A stretch of DNA of 64,000 nucleotides from Nocardia jiangxiensis NBRC 101359 (GCF_000308615.1 NZ_BAGB01000065.1:1-64000); one strand, 5' to 3'; shown: positions 18,899 to 27,600, counted from the stretch's first letter. Translations and numbers: made by a program. Notes: generated by a model from the letters alone, not told the origin.

Positions 18899-19320
18899 AG
18901 AGCCACCACCTCCCCCGAGCCATCATTCAGCCCCGCGACCGGCCGTATCGGCTTCGAGCCTTCCCGCACCGGATGCGAGAACGAGTAGTAGGTGCGCTCG
19001 TTGTAGCCCGACCAGTGACCGGTCTCGCTCACCGGGATGCCCTTCGCGCTCACGTACAGCACCCGCCGCACCACCGGAGCGACATGGACCAACCCGAACG
19101 CACACGTGCAGCCCTGCGGCCCCGAGAACGCCAAACCCGTCCCGTCACACTGACGGCACACCCGCCACTCCGAAACCTCATGCAACTGCACACATTCCGG
19201 ATCAGCACACCCAGCCTCACCGCACCACACACACCGGCCCGCGAACGTCAGCCGAGGCGGACGCAGCACCTCAGCCTCACGAGGCCGGAACCGCAGCACA
19301 GTCGCTTCGCGCTCGCTCAT
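18895..19320 (-). CDS. Cys-rich zinc-finger-like protein, element gene
   Basis: A 141-residue protein with two candidate zinc sites: CVWCGEAGCADPEC near residue 30, and CRQCDGTGLA ... CTC, which resembles the C-x2-C-x-G-x-G repeats of DnaJ. The ATG at 19320 comes 5 bases after the stop of the related gene upstream, and its own stop overlaps the rep GTG, so the three are co-translated. Family unknown. The same arrangement in the upstream gene suggests duplication and divergence. A role in replication control or DNA binding is possible but not shown. Confidence 0.72.
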   Translation of the reverse strand: MSEREATVLRFRPREAEVLRPPRLTFAGRCVWCGEAGCADPECVQLHEVSEWRVCRQCDGTGLAFSGPQGCTCAFGLVHVAPVVRRVLYVSAKGIPVSETGHWSGYNERTYYSFSHPVREGSKPIRPVAGLNDGSGEVVAL

Positions 19321-19325
19321 CACGA

Positions 19326-19817
19326 TCACCGGCCGTCCTGGTAGCGACGAGCCCCGCTGACCGACTTCGGGCAGTGCGCGGCGTAATCCCACTCCAGCTC
19401 CGCAGGCACCGGGGTCCGGGGAGGCAGACCCGCCGCCTCGCGCTCCTCCGGAGTGTCCGCGCCGAACAGCCGCGCCTTGGTCGCCGCCTCCTGCAAACGC
19501 CGAGTCCGCTCGGACGGATCAGCCGCGAAGTACACCAGCCCGCCGTCCTCGTCCGGGAGATCCGGAACCACCGACAACCGCGGAGCAAGATCCGCCTGCA
19601 CCACACCGCCCATGCACTCCATGCACCGGTCGTACGTGGCGATATCGGCGTACTCGCTGCCATCGCAGTCCGGGCAGATCATCCACGACGAGCCCTCGTG
19701 GATCTCGATGCACCTCGCCCGGGAGCAATCCCGCTCCAGGCACCACATGCACCAACCCGCAGGGTTGAGCCGGGACGGACGAAGAACCATCGTGCTGAAG
19801 AGCTGAACCGCCTGCAT
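19326..19817 (-). CDS. Cys-rich zinc-finger-like protein, first gene of the element operon
   Basis: A 163-residue protein that opens the minus-strand operon. CMWCLERDCSRARC and CPDCDGSEYA ... CMEC repeat the two-site Cys pattern of the next gene. The second half is acidic and lacks Cys except near the end. AAGGGGG lies 5 bases before the ATG. It is divergent from the XRE gene across a short region with palindromes, so XRE probably controls this promoter and through it rep, xis and int. No known family was recognised. Confidence 0.72.
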   Translation of the reverse strand: MQAVQLFSTMVLRPSRLNPAGWCMWCLERDCSRARCIEIHEGSSWMICPDCDGSEYADIATYDRCMECMGGVVQADLAPRLSVVPDLPDEDGGLVYFAADPSERTRRLQEAATKARLFGADTPEEREAAGLPPRTPVPAELEWDYAAHCPKSVSGARRYQDGR

Positions 19818-19881
19818 GTTGACCCCCTTGGGTACTATGACGTTTGCGTCGTGCCATACGCCTTATTGGTCTAGTCATAGA

Positions 19882-19901
19882 ATAGGACGTATTAGTCCTA
19901 T
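19882..19901. promoter_or_regulatory. inverted repeat, candidate XRE operator
   Basis: ATAGGAC-N6-GTCCTAT (arms 19882-19888 and 19895-19901) between the divergent Cys-rich and XRE genes. A looser pair, CTATGAC (19835-19841) and GTCATAG (19874-19880), lies beside it. Confidence 0.6.
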
Positions 19902-19926
19902 CCGCAACAACTTCAGCGAGGGAGTC

Positions 19927-20562
19927 ATGGAGAAGTTGGCAATGTCGGAGGTGATCAGGAGCCGCCGAAATGAGCTGGGGCTCACACAGACCCAGCTAGC
20001 GACCGCTATCGGGATGACCCTGCGACAGGTGACGCGCTACGAAGCCGGTGAGCAAGAGCCCGCCTTCTCAGTCGCCGTGAAGCTCGCGGAAGCCCTGGGC
20101 ATCTCGCTTGCCGAGTTGGCCGGCGAGATCCCCACCGGCCTCAATTTGAACGGCGATTGGTGGGCCGCCTGGGAGACCTCGAAGGATGGAATTTCCCGGG
20201 TCGACGTCCACAGCATGACCGCCACCCAGCAAGGCGACCGGATTCACCTGGACGCCAGCCGTGCCGTCAATGTCGACCTCGAAGGCGGCACCTACGCATG
20301 GCGCGGCGAAGTACGAATCTGGGACAACGAAGCCCTAATCGGGTGGTATCGAGCCACCGACGGTGCCGTCCGATCCAAAGGCTCGATCTACTTCCACCTC
20401 CACCAGCACGGCCAGACTGCCTACGGGCGCTGGGTTGGCATGAGCTACGACGGGGAAGTCATCATCGGCTGGGGAGGCATGGCACGCAAACCCGAAGACG
20501 CACAGCACATGGTCGAACAATTGATCGAAACGAATGGAGCCTCACGTGGACGAATTAGTTGA
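19927..20562 (+). CDS. XRE-family transcriptional regulator with C-terminal sensor-like domain
   Basis: A 211-residue protein. Residues about 8-62 are a Cro/C1 helix-turn-helix (IRSRRNELGLTQTQLATAIG ... LRQVTRYEAGEQEP ... ALGISLAELAGE). The remaining 150 residues are rich in Trp, Tyr and beta-type sequence (LNGDWWAAWETSKDG, EVRIWDNEALIGWYRA, YGRWVGMSYDGEVIIGWGG) and match no domain I can name. The ATG at 19927 is chosen because it starts directly before the helix-turn-helix. Divergence from the rep-xis-int operon and the palindrome between them make it the likely switch of the element. Its 3' end overlaps the CutA-like gene. Confidence 0.82.
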   Translation: MEKLAMSEVIRSRRNELGLTQTQLATAIGMTLRQVTRYEAGEQEPAFSVAVKLAEALGISLAELAGEIPTGLNLNGDWWAAWETSKDGISRVDVHSMTATQQGDRIHLDASRAVNVDLEGGTYAWRGEVRIWDNEALIGWYRATDGAVRSKGSIYFHLHQHGQTAYGRWVGMSYDGEVIIGWGGMARKPEDAQHMVEQLIETNGASRGRIS

Positions 20563-20869
20563 CGTGACAATTACCGCAGAGAGCGCTGATTGGCTCGCGG
20601 CATTCACCCGCGAACTCGTCACGGACCGTCTCGCCGCCTGCGGGAACATCGTGCCTCACATCCGATCCATCTATCGATGGGAAGACGATGTTTCTGACGA
20701 CAGCGAAGCCCTGGTAACCCTGCATACCCGAAAGTCCCTCGTGCCGCGAATCATTCAGCGCACGAATGATCGACACAGCTACGACACACCGCAGGTGATC
20801 GCAGTACCAATTGTCGATGTGCATCCCGGATACCGTGCCTGGGTCCTGGACTCCACCGACGCCGAATAG
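20546..20869 (+). CDS. CutA-like (CutA1 family) protein carried by the element
   Basis: A 107-residue protein with the whole CutA signature: ELVTDRLAACGNIVPHIRSI, YRWEDDVSDDSEALVTLHTR, and a HSYDTPQVIAVPIVDVHPGY segment matching the family's HPYExPEIIALP. CutA proteins form ferredoxin-fold trimers resembling PII; copper tolerance has been proposed but the role is unclear. The GTG at 20546 is chosen because GGAG lies 6 bases before it, inside the XRE gene, which it overlaps by 17 bases. An ATG at 20534 has no ribosome-binding site. A CutA in an operon with an XRE regulator on an integrative element is unusual. It may be cargo or an effector partner of the regulator. Confidence 0.88.
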   Translation: MDELVDVTITAESADWLAAFTRELVTDRLAACGNIVPHIRSIYRWEDDVSDDSEALVTLHTRKSLVPRIIQRTNDRHSYDTPQVIAVPIVDVHPGYRAWVLDSTDAE

Positions 20870-20885
20870 CCCGAGCCCGAACATC

Positions 20886-20937
20886 GAACGGCCGGAACTC
20901 TCACGCTCAACTGAGCGAACGGAGCTTCCGGCCGTTC
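20886..20937 (+). terminator. nested hairpin after the CutA-like gene
   Basis: Outer arms GAACGGCCGGAA and TTCCGGCCGTTC (20886-20897, 20926-20937) pair perfectly. An inner CGCTCA/TGAGCG hairpin (20904-20909, 20912-20917) sits in the loop. It lies 16 bases after the stop. Confidence 0.75.
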
Positions 20938-21800
20938 CCATCTCCACAGGCGACGAGCCTTGCGTATCACTTCCTTTGCCGAATTTAGCTATATGAGATC
21001 AAGGGCGACGGCCCTACGGGCCGCCGCCGCCACGCTGCGCCGCACACCGCGCACCTTGCTCCGCTGCGGCGCGCGGGAGCGTCGGCGCGTCGGCGGCAAC
21101 CCTCCAGGCCGTTCCGCCTGATGCCTGAATGGCCCATACAGCCACGAACCCGCTCGGGACGAGAGGCATTGAGCCGAGACCCGGCAGAGAGCTCCACCGT
21201 CGAATTCCGGTCCGGATCTCCCAGCGCTCGACGAACCGGGCTCAGTCTGGGCAGAGCCGCTCCGCTCTGGCGACGTGGCAGCACGCGGACTCTTCCTATC
21301 TGGCCGCCTATTTCAACGACCGAACAGTGTGGGCACGACGCCAGCCGTACCCGACTGACCTCCCGCAGCCGAGCACGAATCGGCCGGCGCCCAGCCCGGT
21401 ACAACGGCTGTGGTTGCGAACCCGCCTCAAATTCATGCATGAAACCGGACATTCACCTGGTCGGAGTGGTTACGCGGCAATCCCCCACCCTCCTCATTGC
21501 CTGATTGTCTCGCTCCAGCCGAACGCATCAAGGACCACCTGCCGGTGTCCGCTACGCGGTGCCTACGGCATCCTTGACCCGCCCGACTTCCACTGAGAGC
21601 GGCAAGCATGAGGAAGATGGGGGAAGAGCAGTCGGGGGCGAATAGACGACCTATCCGCGAGGGCAGAACCGATCTCGTCCGCAGTTCGTCCGCAGCGCCA
21701 CCCAATCGGCCACCTTCTCGCCAACGCTGCCACCAATCGAACATGCAGGTAGACGCCCTGCACCATCACTACCCATTGGCAGCAAAAGCCCAGGACGCAA
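20938..21800. other. non-coding right end of the element (attP arm region)
   Basis: About 860 bases with no convincing gene; the open frames have no start signals and no protein-like composition. Visible items are a short hairpin (CGGCCC-TAC-GGGCCG, 21009-21023) in a very GC-rich stretch of about 110 bases, and the repeated arm-type site at 21676-21695. The GC-rich part could be an origin or transfer-start site, but I see nothing decisive. Confidence 0.5.
21676..21695 (+). repeat. candidate integrase arm-type site, right
   Basis: Exact copy of the 20 bases at 15753-15772 (two CGTCCGCAG units two bases apart), 105 bases before the right att repeat. A single CGTCCGCAG also occurs at 21827-21835, just outside the right repeat. 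Confidence 0.6.
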
Positions 21801-21825
21801 TTCGAGCTGTACTACGACGTGTAAG
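21801..21825 (+). repeat. att direct repeat, right copy
   Basis: Second copy of the 25-base core (begins TTCGAGCTGTAC, ends GTGTAAG), identical to 15681-15705. It is not in any gene here: the codons FELYYDV plus stop are left over as a target duplicate. Confidence 0.9.
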
Positions 21826-21850
21826 TCGTCCGCAGCATCTGCTCGACACC

Positions 21851-21880
21851 TGGGCCCCAGCCGGATTCGGCTGGGGCCCA
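21851..21880. terminator. strong hairpin, probably the original glnA1 terminator
   Basis: Perfect 12-base inverted repeat TGGGCCCCAGCC / GGCTGGGGCCCA (21851-21862, 21869-21880), 6-base loop, followed by TGCCTTTTC. It lies 25 bases after the right att copy, so in the uninterrupted chromosome it would stand about 30 bases after the glnA1 stop. It may also serve the minus-strand esterase gene. Confidence 0.8.
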
Positions 21881-21978
21881 TGCCTTTTCAATGACACGAG
21901 GGCGGGCGTGCGATGTCGGCGGATCCGCACGCCCGCGCAGCCGCCATCGATCAGGCCGATCAGGCGCCGATGTGGAGG

Positions 21979-22962
21979 TCAGCGCACGCCGAGGGCGGCG
22001 AGGATCATCGGCCGCGCGGCCGCGAGCGCCCGCTGCCAGTACGGCCAGGTGTGGGTGCCGTTGCCGATGTCGACTCGGGCGGGGATGCCCAGGGCGCGCA
22101 CGCGGTCACGGAATATCTCGGCCCCGACCTCCGCCATCGCCTCGAGCCCCATCCCGTTCGCCGTGTCGCCTACCGCGCGCGACGCGTCGATCGGGCCGGG
22201 CACACCGTTGCCCGAAGAGACGTACATCGGCAGTCCGCGCAGCGCGGCTGCCTGGATGACGGCGTCGTTGCGCTTCCACGCCGGATCACCCGGCGGGCCC
22301 CACATATCGTCCACATTGAAATTGCCCTCGTCCCACATGGCCGCGCGCATCCCCTCGTTCCAGAGTGGAAATGTGGGATTCAGGAATCCGGAGAAGGATC
22401 CAGCGAACCTGAACTGATTGCGATGGTTCGCGGCCAGGATCATCGCGGCGTCGCCCCCCATCGAGGCGCCGGCGATGGCGTCGTTGGTGCGCGACACTCC
22501 GTACCCGGCGAGGTACGCGGGCAGCTCCCGGGTCAGGAAGCTCTCCCATTTGTAGGTGAACCTCTGATGGTTGGTGCTACTGGGCCGGTACCAGTCCGTA
22601 TAGAAACTCGAATGACCGCCGACCGGGAACACCAATGTGACGTTGTCGCCCACGAATTGGCGCAGTGCGTCGGTGTCGCTCACCCACTGGCTGTGATCGG
22701 CGGGCGCTCGCAGCCCGTCGAGCAGGTACAGCGCGGCGCTGCCGCCGTGCGCGGCCCACTGCACCTGAACCGGGATCGGCCCCATGCTGGACGGCACGAG
22801 CAGCTCCTGGAAACGCCCTGCCGGAACGCGCGATTCCGCGGTTCGGGTGGGTGCGGCATCGGCCGTCACGGCACCGAACGAGGACACCAGCACAGCCGCC
22901 ACCACCGCGGCTCCTATCTTCCACATGGCCACCGACCCAAGATACCGCCTGCTCACGCCCAT
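21979..22962 (-). CDS. secreted antigen-85-like esterase (mycolyltransferase-type)
   Basis: A 327-residue exported alpha/beta-hydrolase of the antigen 85 / esterase D group. The signal peptide (WKIGAAVVAAVLVSSFGAVTADA) precedes a mature protein starting near APTRTAESRV. LVPSSMGPIPVQVQW, ALYLLDGLRAPADHSQW and PVGGHSSFYTDWYRPS are antigen-85 landmarks. The nucleophile is in AGASMGGDAA and the late histidine in GTHTWPYW. Such proteins transfer mycolates to trehalose or arabinogalactan, which fits a mycolic-acid bacterium; substrate use here is inferred. An ATG at 22926 is an alternative start. Confidence 0.88.
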   Translation of the reverse strand: MGVSRRYLGSVAMWKIGAAVVAAVLVSSFGAVTADAAPTRTAESRVPAGRFQELLVPSSMGPIPVQVQWAAHGGSAALYLLDGLRAPADHSQWVSDTDALRQFVGDNVTLVFPVGGHSSFYTDWYRPSSTNHQRFTYKWESFLTRELPAYLAGYGVSRTNDAIAGASMGGDAAMILAANHRNQFRFAGSFSGFLNPTFPLWNEGMRAAMWDEGNFNVDDMWGPPGDPAWKRNDAVIQAAALRGLPMYVSSGNGVPGPIDASRAVGDTANGMGLEAMAEVGAEIFRDRVRALGIPARVDIGNGTHTWPYWQRALAAARPMILAALGVR

Positions 22963-23277
22963 CGACCCTGTTGGGAAGTGCGAGTTGCCATGCGAGAAAC
23001 CGACGAGTTGCGGTAAGTCTCAGGCAGATTCGAAGCCGTAATCCAACCGCGACAGTGTCGTGATCGAGTGGGTCACCTTCACCGGACCTGCACTGCAAAC
23101 GAATGCGTCTGGGATCCAGCACTTTTCGATGACGCCGACCCGGATGGAACAGACGGCCGCAGCCGGAGGTCAACTCGATCCGAATCGGCCGGAACGTCTG
23201 CTCACATGCCTACGCGACCGAATTCTGCTGGCGTCCAAACTATTCGACACGCAACCCGCGCGGGGGCAGTCAACGCG
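22963..23277. other. intergenic, nothing recognised
   Basis: About 315 bases upstream of the esterase gene. It must hold the esterase promoter on the minus strand; no gene or clear repeat was seen. Confidence 0.4.
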
Positions 23278-23454
23278 TCACAGGTGGGGGTGGCAGCCCA
23301 GGGAGGCGCTGTAGACCGCGGGGCGGGCGCGGGAGGTGGCCAGGTTGCGGCGTTCCTCGCGGGTGAGGTGATGACGCCTCAGGGGGTAGTGCAGATGGGC
23401 GCGCAGCGTCGGCAGCAGGGGGCGACGGGCGGGGCTCGGGTGGGTCATCGCCAT
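23278..23454 (-). CDS. possible small basic protein
   Basis: A 58-codon frame starting MAMTHPSPARRPLLP and ending GCHPHL. GGGAG lies 4 bases before the ATG, which is the main reason to list it. It is rich in Arg and His (LRRHHLTREERRNLATSRAR) with no membrane segment or known motif. It sits divergently from the DUF2236 gene, about 200 bases away. It may be a chance frame. Confidence 0.35.
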   Translation of the reverse strand: MAMTHPSPARRPLLPTLRAHLHYPLRRHHLTREERRNLATSRARPAVYSASLGCHPHL

Positions 23455-23575
23455 CACTCTCCCTTCTCTTTTTCCTGGTGAGAACTCCATTCTTCCACCA
23501 GGTCAGCGGGATCAGGCGTCAATTTTTCGTGCGATCCGCTGCTGTTGCCGCAGCATCCTTGCCAGCGCGACGACA

Positions 23576-23608
23576 TGATGAGAGACTTTTATAATAACCT
23601 TCTCATCA
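23576..23608 (+). promoter_or_regulatory. palindrome enclosing a -10 box, upstream of the DUF2236 gene
   Basis: TGATGAGA (23576-23583) and TCTCATCA (23601-23608) form a perfect 8-base inverted repeat. The consensus-like TATAAT at 23590-23595 lies in its 17-base spacer. The GTG start is about 45 bases further on. A repressor binding here would cover the promoter; no regulator gene is adjacent. Confidence 0.6.
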
Positions 23609-23652
23609 CTGAGTGGGTCAGCCGTGCTGCCTGTGCGATCAAAGGAGATCCC

Positions 23653-24561
23653 GTGACCGCGTCCACACGTATCGAGCCCGCCGACCGCGAACTTCCGGCC
23701 CGTAGGCCGTTCACATCCCAGAGCCGGATGTGGGACGAGGTCGGGTTGGTCACCTTTCCGTTCACCTCGGGATCGGCGTTCCTGCTGCAGACGATGGAGC
23801 CGACGATCGCGGCGGTCGTCGACGAGCATTCGACCTTCCGCACCGATCCGATGGGCCGCGCCTTCCGCAGTATCGCCTCGGTGATGATGTGGATCTACGC
23901 CGGGGACGAGGCGCTGGCCGAGGCGGACCGACTGCGCAAGATGCACACCACGCTCAATACCGTTGACGCACAGGGTGTTCGGCATACCGCACTGTCGTCC
24001 GGACCGTGGGCCTGGGTACTGCACACCGCGGTCTACGCCTACACGGAGGGCGCGAAACCCTTCAGCCGCACGCCGCTGAGCGAAGCGGACAAGGAGGAGT
24101 ACTACCAGGAGGTCGTGCAGTTGATGCGCAACTTCTCGGTGGCGCCCAAGGAGATTCCGCCGACCTACAGCGAGTGGCTGGACTACTTCCACGACAAGCT
24201 GGAGAACCACCTGACCGCGACCCCCGTCGCCTACGACTTCCTGAAGGTGAGCCGCCGGATCGCCCCGCCCTCCTTCCTGCCGCGCCCGCTCGCGCCGGTG
24301 TGGCGGGCCGCGACGACGCCGGTGAGCCGCCTGCAGTACTTCTTCACCGTCGGCACCACACCGGAGGTCGCGCGCGAGAAACTCGGCCTGAGCTGGTCCG
24401 CGACCGACGAGACGACCCTGCGGGTACTGGGCTGGCTGGTCGGCCGCACTGTCCCGCTGCTGCCCGAACGGCTGCGCTACTTCCCCATCGCCTACGAGGC
24501 CCGCCGCCTCGACCGCGACCGCACCCGCCTGCGCAAGATGATCGACCTGCGGCCTATCTGA
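23653..24561 (+). CDS. oxygenase MpaB-family protein (DUF2236)
   Basis: A 302-residue member of the DUF2236 / latex-clearing-protein-like family. RMWDEVGLVTFPFTSGSAFL and MEPTIAAVVDEHSTFRTDPM start it. The core has RSIASVMMWIYAGDEALAEA and the histidine motif RKMHTTLNT with PWAWVLHTAVYAY, the probable haem ligands. The C-terminus has RLQYFFTVGTTPEVAREKLG. The GTG start is supported by AAAGGAG 5 bases upstream. Substrate unknown. It is convergent with the NRPS gene 82 bases downstream; a tailoring role in that pathway is conceivable but rests only on proximity. Confidence 0.85.
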   Translation: MTASTRIEPADRELPARRPFTSQSRMWDEVGLVTFPFTSGSAFLLQTMEPTIAAVVDEHSTFRTDPMGRAFRSIASVMMWIYAGDEALAEADRLRKMHTTLNTVDAQGVRHTALSSGPWAWVLHTAVYAYTEGAKPFSRTPLSEADKEEYYQEVVQLMRNFSVAPKEIPPTYSEWLDYFHDKLENHLTATPVAYDFLKVSRRIAPPSFLPRPLAPVWRAATTPVSRLQYFFTVGTTPEVAREKLGLSWSATDETTLRVLGWLVGRTVPLLPERLRYFPIAYEARRLDRDRTRLRKMIDLRPI

Positions 24562-24584
24562 TTCCTACAGCGAAACCGCCGATC

Positions 24585-24638
24585 CGTCCGGGTGTCACCG
24601 CGACAGGTGATCACCTGTGCGCCGATGACACCCGGACG
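24585..24638. terminator. nested palindrome between convergent DUF2236 and NRPS genes
   Basis: Outer arms 24585-24597 and 24626-24638 (CGTCCGGGTGTCA and its complement) pair perfectly over 13 bases. The loop contains a perfect 16-base palindrome ACAGGTGATCACCTGT (24603-24618). It probably terminates transcription from both sides. Confidence 0.75.
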
Positions 24639-24643
24639 ATCGA

Positions 24644-27600
24644 TCAATCGTTCTGCACGCGCTCCCCGGCCGGTGCGGGAAAGAATCCCGACTCGACGAA
24701 GGCCGTGACATACGCGTCCAGCACCGCGGAATCGACCGGCGGACAAGCGATCCCGTACCGTGCGAGCGCCGCGCGAGCGCGGGTGTCGTCGACAAGGATC
24801 GGGGAACCGCCGTAGTTGCCGCTGACCAGGGCCGCACGCACCAGCGAATCGTCACCCGCGGCATCACGCGCGGCCGCCTCCTCGGCCAACCGGACGGCGA
24901 TCTGCTCGACCGGTGCGATCTCGATCGGAATTCCGTTGCGGCTCAGGGCCCGGAAGATCTCGCCGATCTGCACCGCATCCCGGTTCACCAGGTGGAAGGC
25001 AGTACCGTCGGCCGGTTCGGCCGCCAGCGCCACGATCGCCGCGACGACGTAGTTCACCGGAACCAGCGGCATCGCCGCATCACCGGTGTCCGGAGCCATA
25101 CCGAGGATGGCCGCGGCCCGGATCATATTCCAGAACGAGTCGTCGGCACTGTTCACACCGCTGCGCGGATCACCGGAGACCAGGCCGGGCCGGTAGATGC
25201 GCACCGGCACACCACGCTCACCGGCCTGCCGGACCAGTTGCTCGGCAACCCACTTACTGGCCACATACCCGTTGTCGGACACCTCCGCGACGCTCAGTTC
25301 GGTGTCCTCCGGACCCGTGAAATCCGGTGCGAGAGCAACCGGAATCACCGTATTGGCCGTGGAGATGTAGTGCACCGGCTTGATCCGGCCGTTCGTGGCC
25401 AGCCGCAGCACCTCCCGGGTGCCGGACACGTTGGCCGCACGCAACCGCGCATAGGGCTCGATGTGGTTGACCCGCGCGCCGTTGTGGAAGATCACGTCGA
25501 TCCGCTCGGCCAGCCGGGTGTAGCCCGCCTGGTCCAGCCCGAAGCGCGGTGCGGCCAGATCGCCTGCGACAGTGACGATCCGGGATTGGAACGACTCGTC
25601 CCAGAGCCGGTAGTGCTCCAGCGAACCACGGATTCGCTCGCCCGCCCGGTCGTCGTCCTCACCGCGCGCCAGGCACCACACCCGCGCGGACGTGCTGTCC
25701 AGCAGTTCGCGCAGCAGATGCGCACCCACGAAACCGGTTGCGCCGGTGAGCAGTACGTCCTGCGGCTCGCCCGCACGGGCGGGAAGTACACCGGCGCCGT
25801 CGATCTCCGATTCCAGTACCGCGTCGGCGGCCATCGAGGGCCGGGGATCGGTCACCGCGACCGCCGACTCGCCCGGATCGTCGATCCGGGCGGCGAGGGC
25901 ACGCACGGTGGGCGCGGTGAACAACGCGGCCATCGGCACGTCGATGCCGAGCCGGCTGTTCAGCGCCCGCTGCAGGGTGAAGGCCAGCAGTGAACTGCCG
26001 CCGAGGGCGAAGAAATCGTCCTCGGCGCCCACTCGATCGACCTGCAGCACCTCGCCGAAGACCTCGGCGACCGATCGCTCGGTATCGGTTGCCGGTGCGA
26101 CGAATTCGCGGGTCCGCAGCACCGGTCGCGGCAGGGCCTTGCGATCGGCTTTCCCGCTGGCGTTCATCGGCATGGCATCGAGCACCATCACCGACGAGGG
26201 CACCATGTACGAGGGCAGTACCTGGGTCAGCGACGCGCGCAGGGCGTCGACCGACAGATCCTCGACCGCCGGAACCACATAGGCGACGAGTTGATCACCG
26301 ATCTCCGAGGGCGCCACCACCACGACCGTCTGCGCGACCGAGGATTCGGCCAGCAGCGCGGTCTCGATCTCGCCCAGTTCGATCCGATGACCGCGGATCT
26401 TCGCCTGGAAGTCGCTGCGGCCCAGGTATTCCAGCACACCGTCGGGCCGACGGCGGACCAGATCACCGGTCCGGTACATCCGCGATCCGGGCGGGCCGTA
26501 CGGGTCGGCGACGAACCGGTCGGCGGTCAGATCCGGTCGGCGCATATAACCGCGCGCCAATTGGGTTCCCGCCAAATACAATTCGCCGACCACACCGGCC
26601 GGCGTCAGCCGCAGCCGCGAATCGAGCACGTAGGTGCGCGTATTCCATTGCGCCACACCGATGGGCACCGTCGTGCGGTCGCTCGTGGACGCGGGGCGAT
26701 AGGTCACCGAGACCGCGGCCTCGGTCGGCCCGTACAGATTGTGCAGCCCGGCCGGGGACAGCGCGGCGAATTCGGCGACGGTGCCGGGTGGCAGCGCCTC
26801 GCCGATGGCGAACACCGCCCGCAACGAGGCCACCTGCGCGGGCTGCGCCGCGGCCAGGAACACCTGCAGCACCGAGGGCACGAAGTCGGTGACCGTCACC
26901 CGATGCGTGGCGATCAACTCCGCCAGATAGCGCGGGTCGCGTTGTCCGGACGGTGCGGCCAGCACCACCCGCGCGCCCGCCCACAGCGGCACGAAGTAAC
27001 CCCACAGCGAGACGTCGAACGTCGTCGCCGTCTTCTGCAGGTAGACGTCCTGCGGCGCGATCGAGTAGTGCTCGGCCATCCAGGCGGTCTGATTGGTGAT
27101 CGCGCCGTGCGGAACCAGCACGCCCTTCGGACGGCCCGTCGACCCGGAGGTGAACAGCACGTACGCCGGATGGTCCGCGCGCAGCGGAGCGCGCAGTTCG
27201 CCCGCGACGACCGGTTCGGCGGAGTATTCCGACACCTCGAGCGTGTCGAGATCGACCCCGTCGGCGCCCGGCACATCCGCGCCTCCGGTGCTCAGCACCA
27301 GCGCGGGCTCGGCGGTCTCCAGCACGTACGCGATCCGCCCGGCCGGATGTTCGAGGTCCAGCGGCAGGTAGGCCCCACCGGCGGTCAGTACCGCGTACAT
27401 CGCGACCATCAGTTCGGGAGAACGCGGAATTGCCAGCGCAACAACGGATTCCGGACCGATTCCCTGCCCGATCAGATATCGGGCCAGCCGGTTGACGCGC
27501 TCGTCGAACTCCCGGTAGGTCCACACCGTCTCGTCGTGCACGACGGCCACCGCATCCGGATCCGCCGCGACCGCGCGACGATATCCGCTCAGCAGCAGCT

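Noticed and set aside
20985..21596. Several 70-155-codon frames in the right arm of the element
   Set aside because: They overlap each other on both strands, lack ribosome-binding sites and have random composition, so the region is reported as non-coding.
25985..26000. Fourth carrier domain of the NRPS as inactive because GG[D/N/H]S reads GGSS
   Set aside because: The phosphopantetheine serine itself (Ser4272) is intact; the changed residue is the variable one before it.
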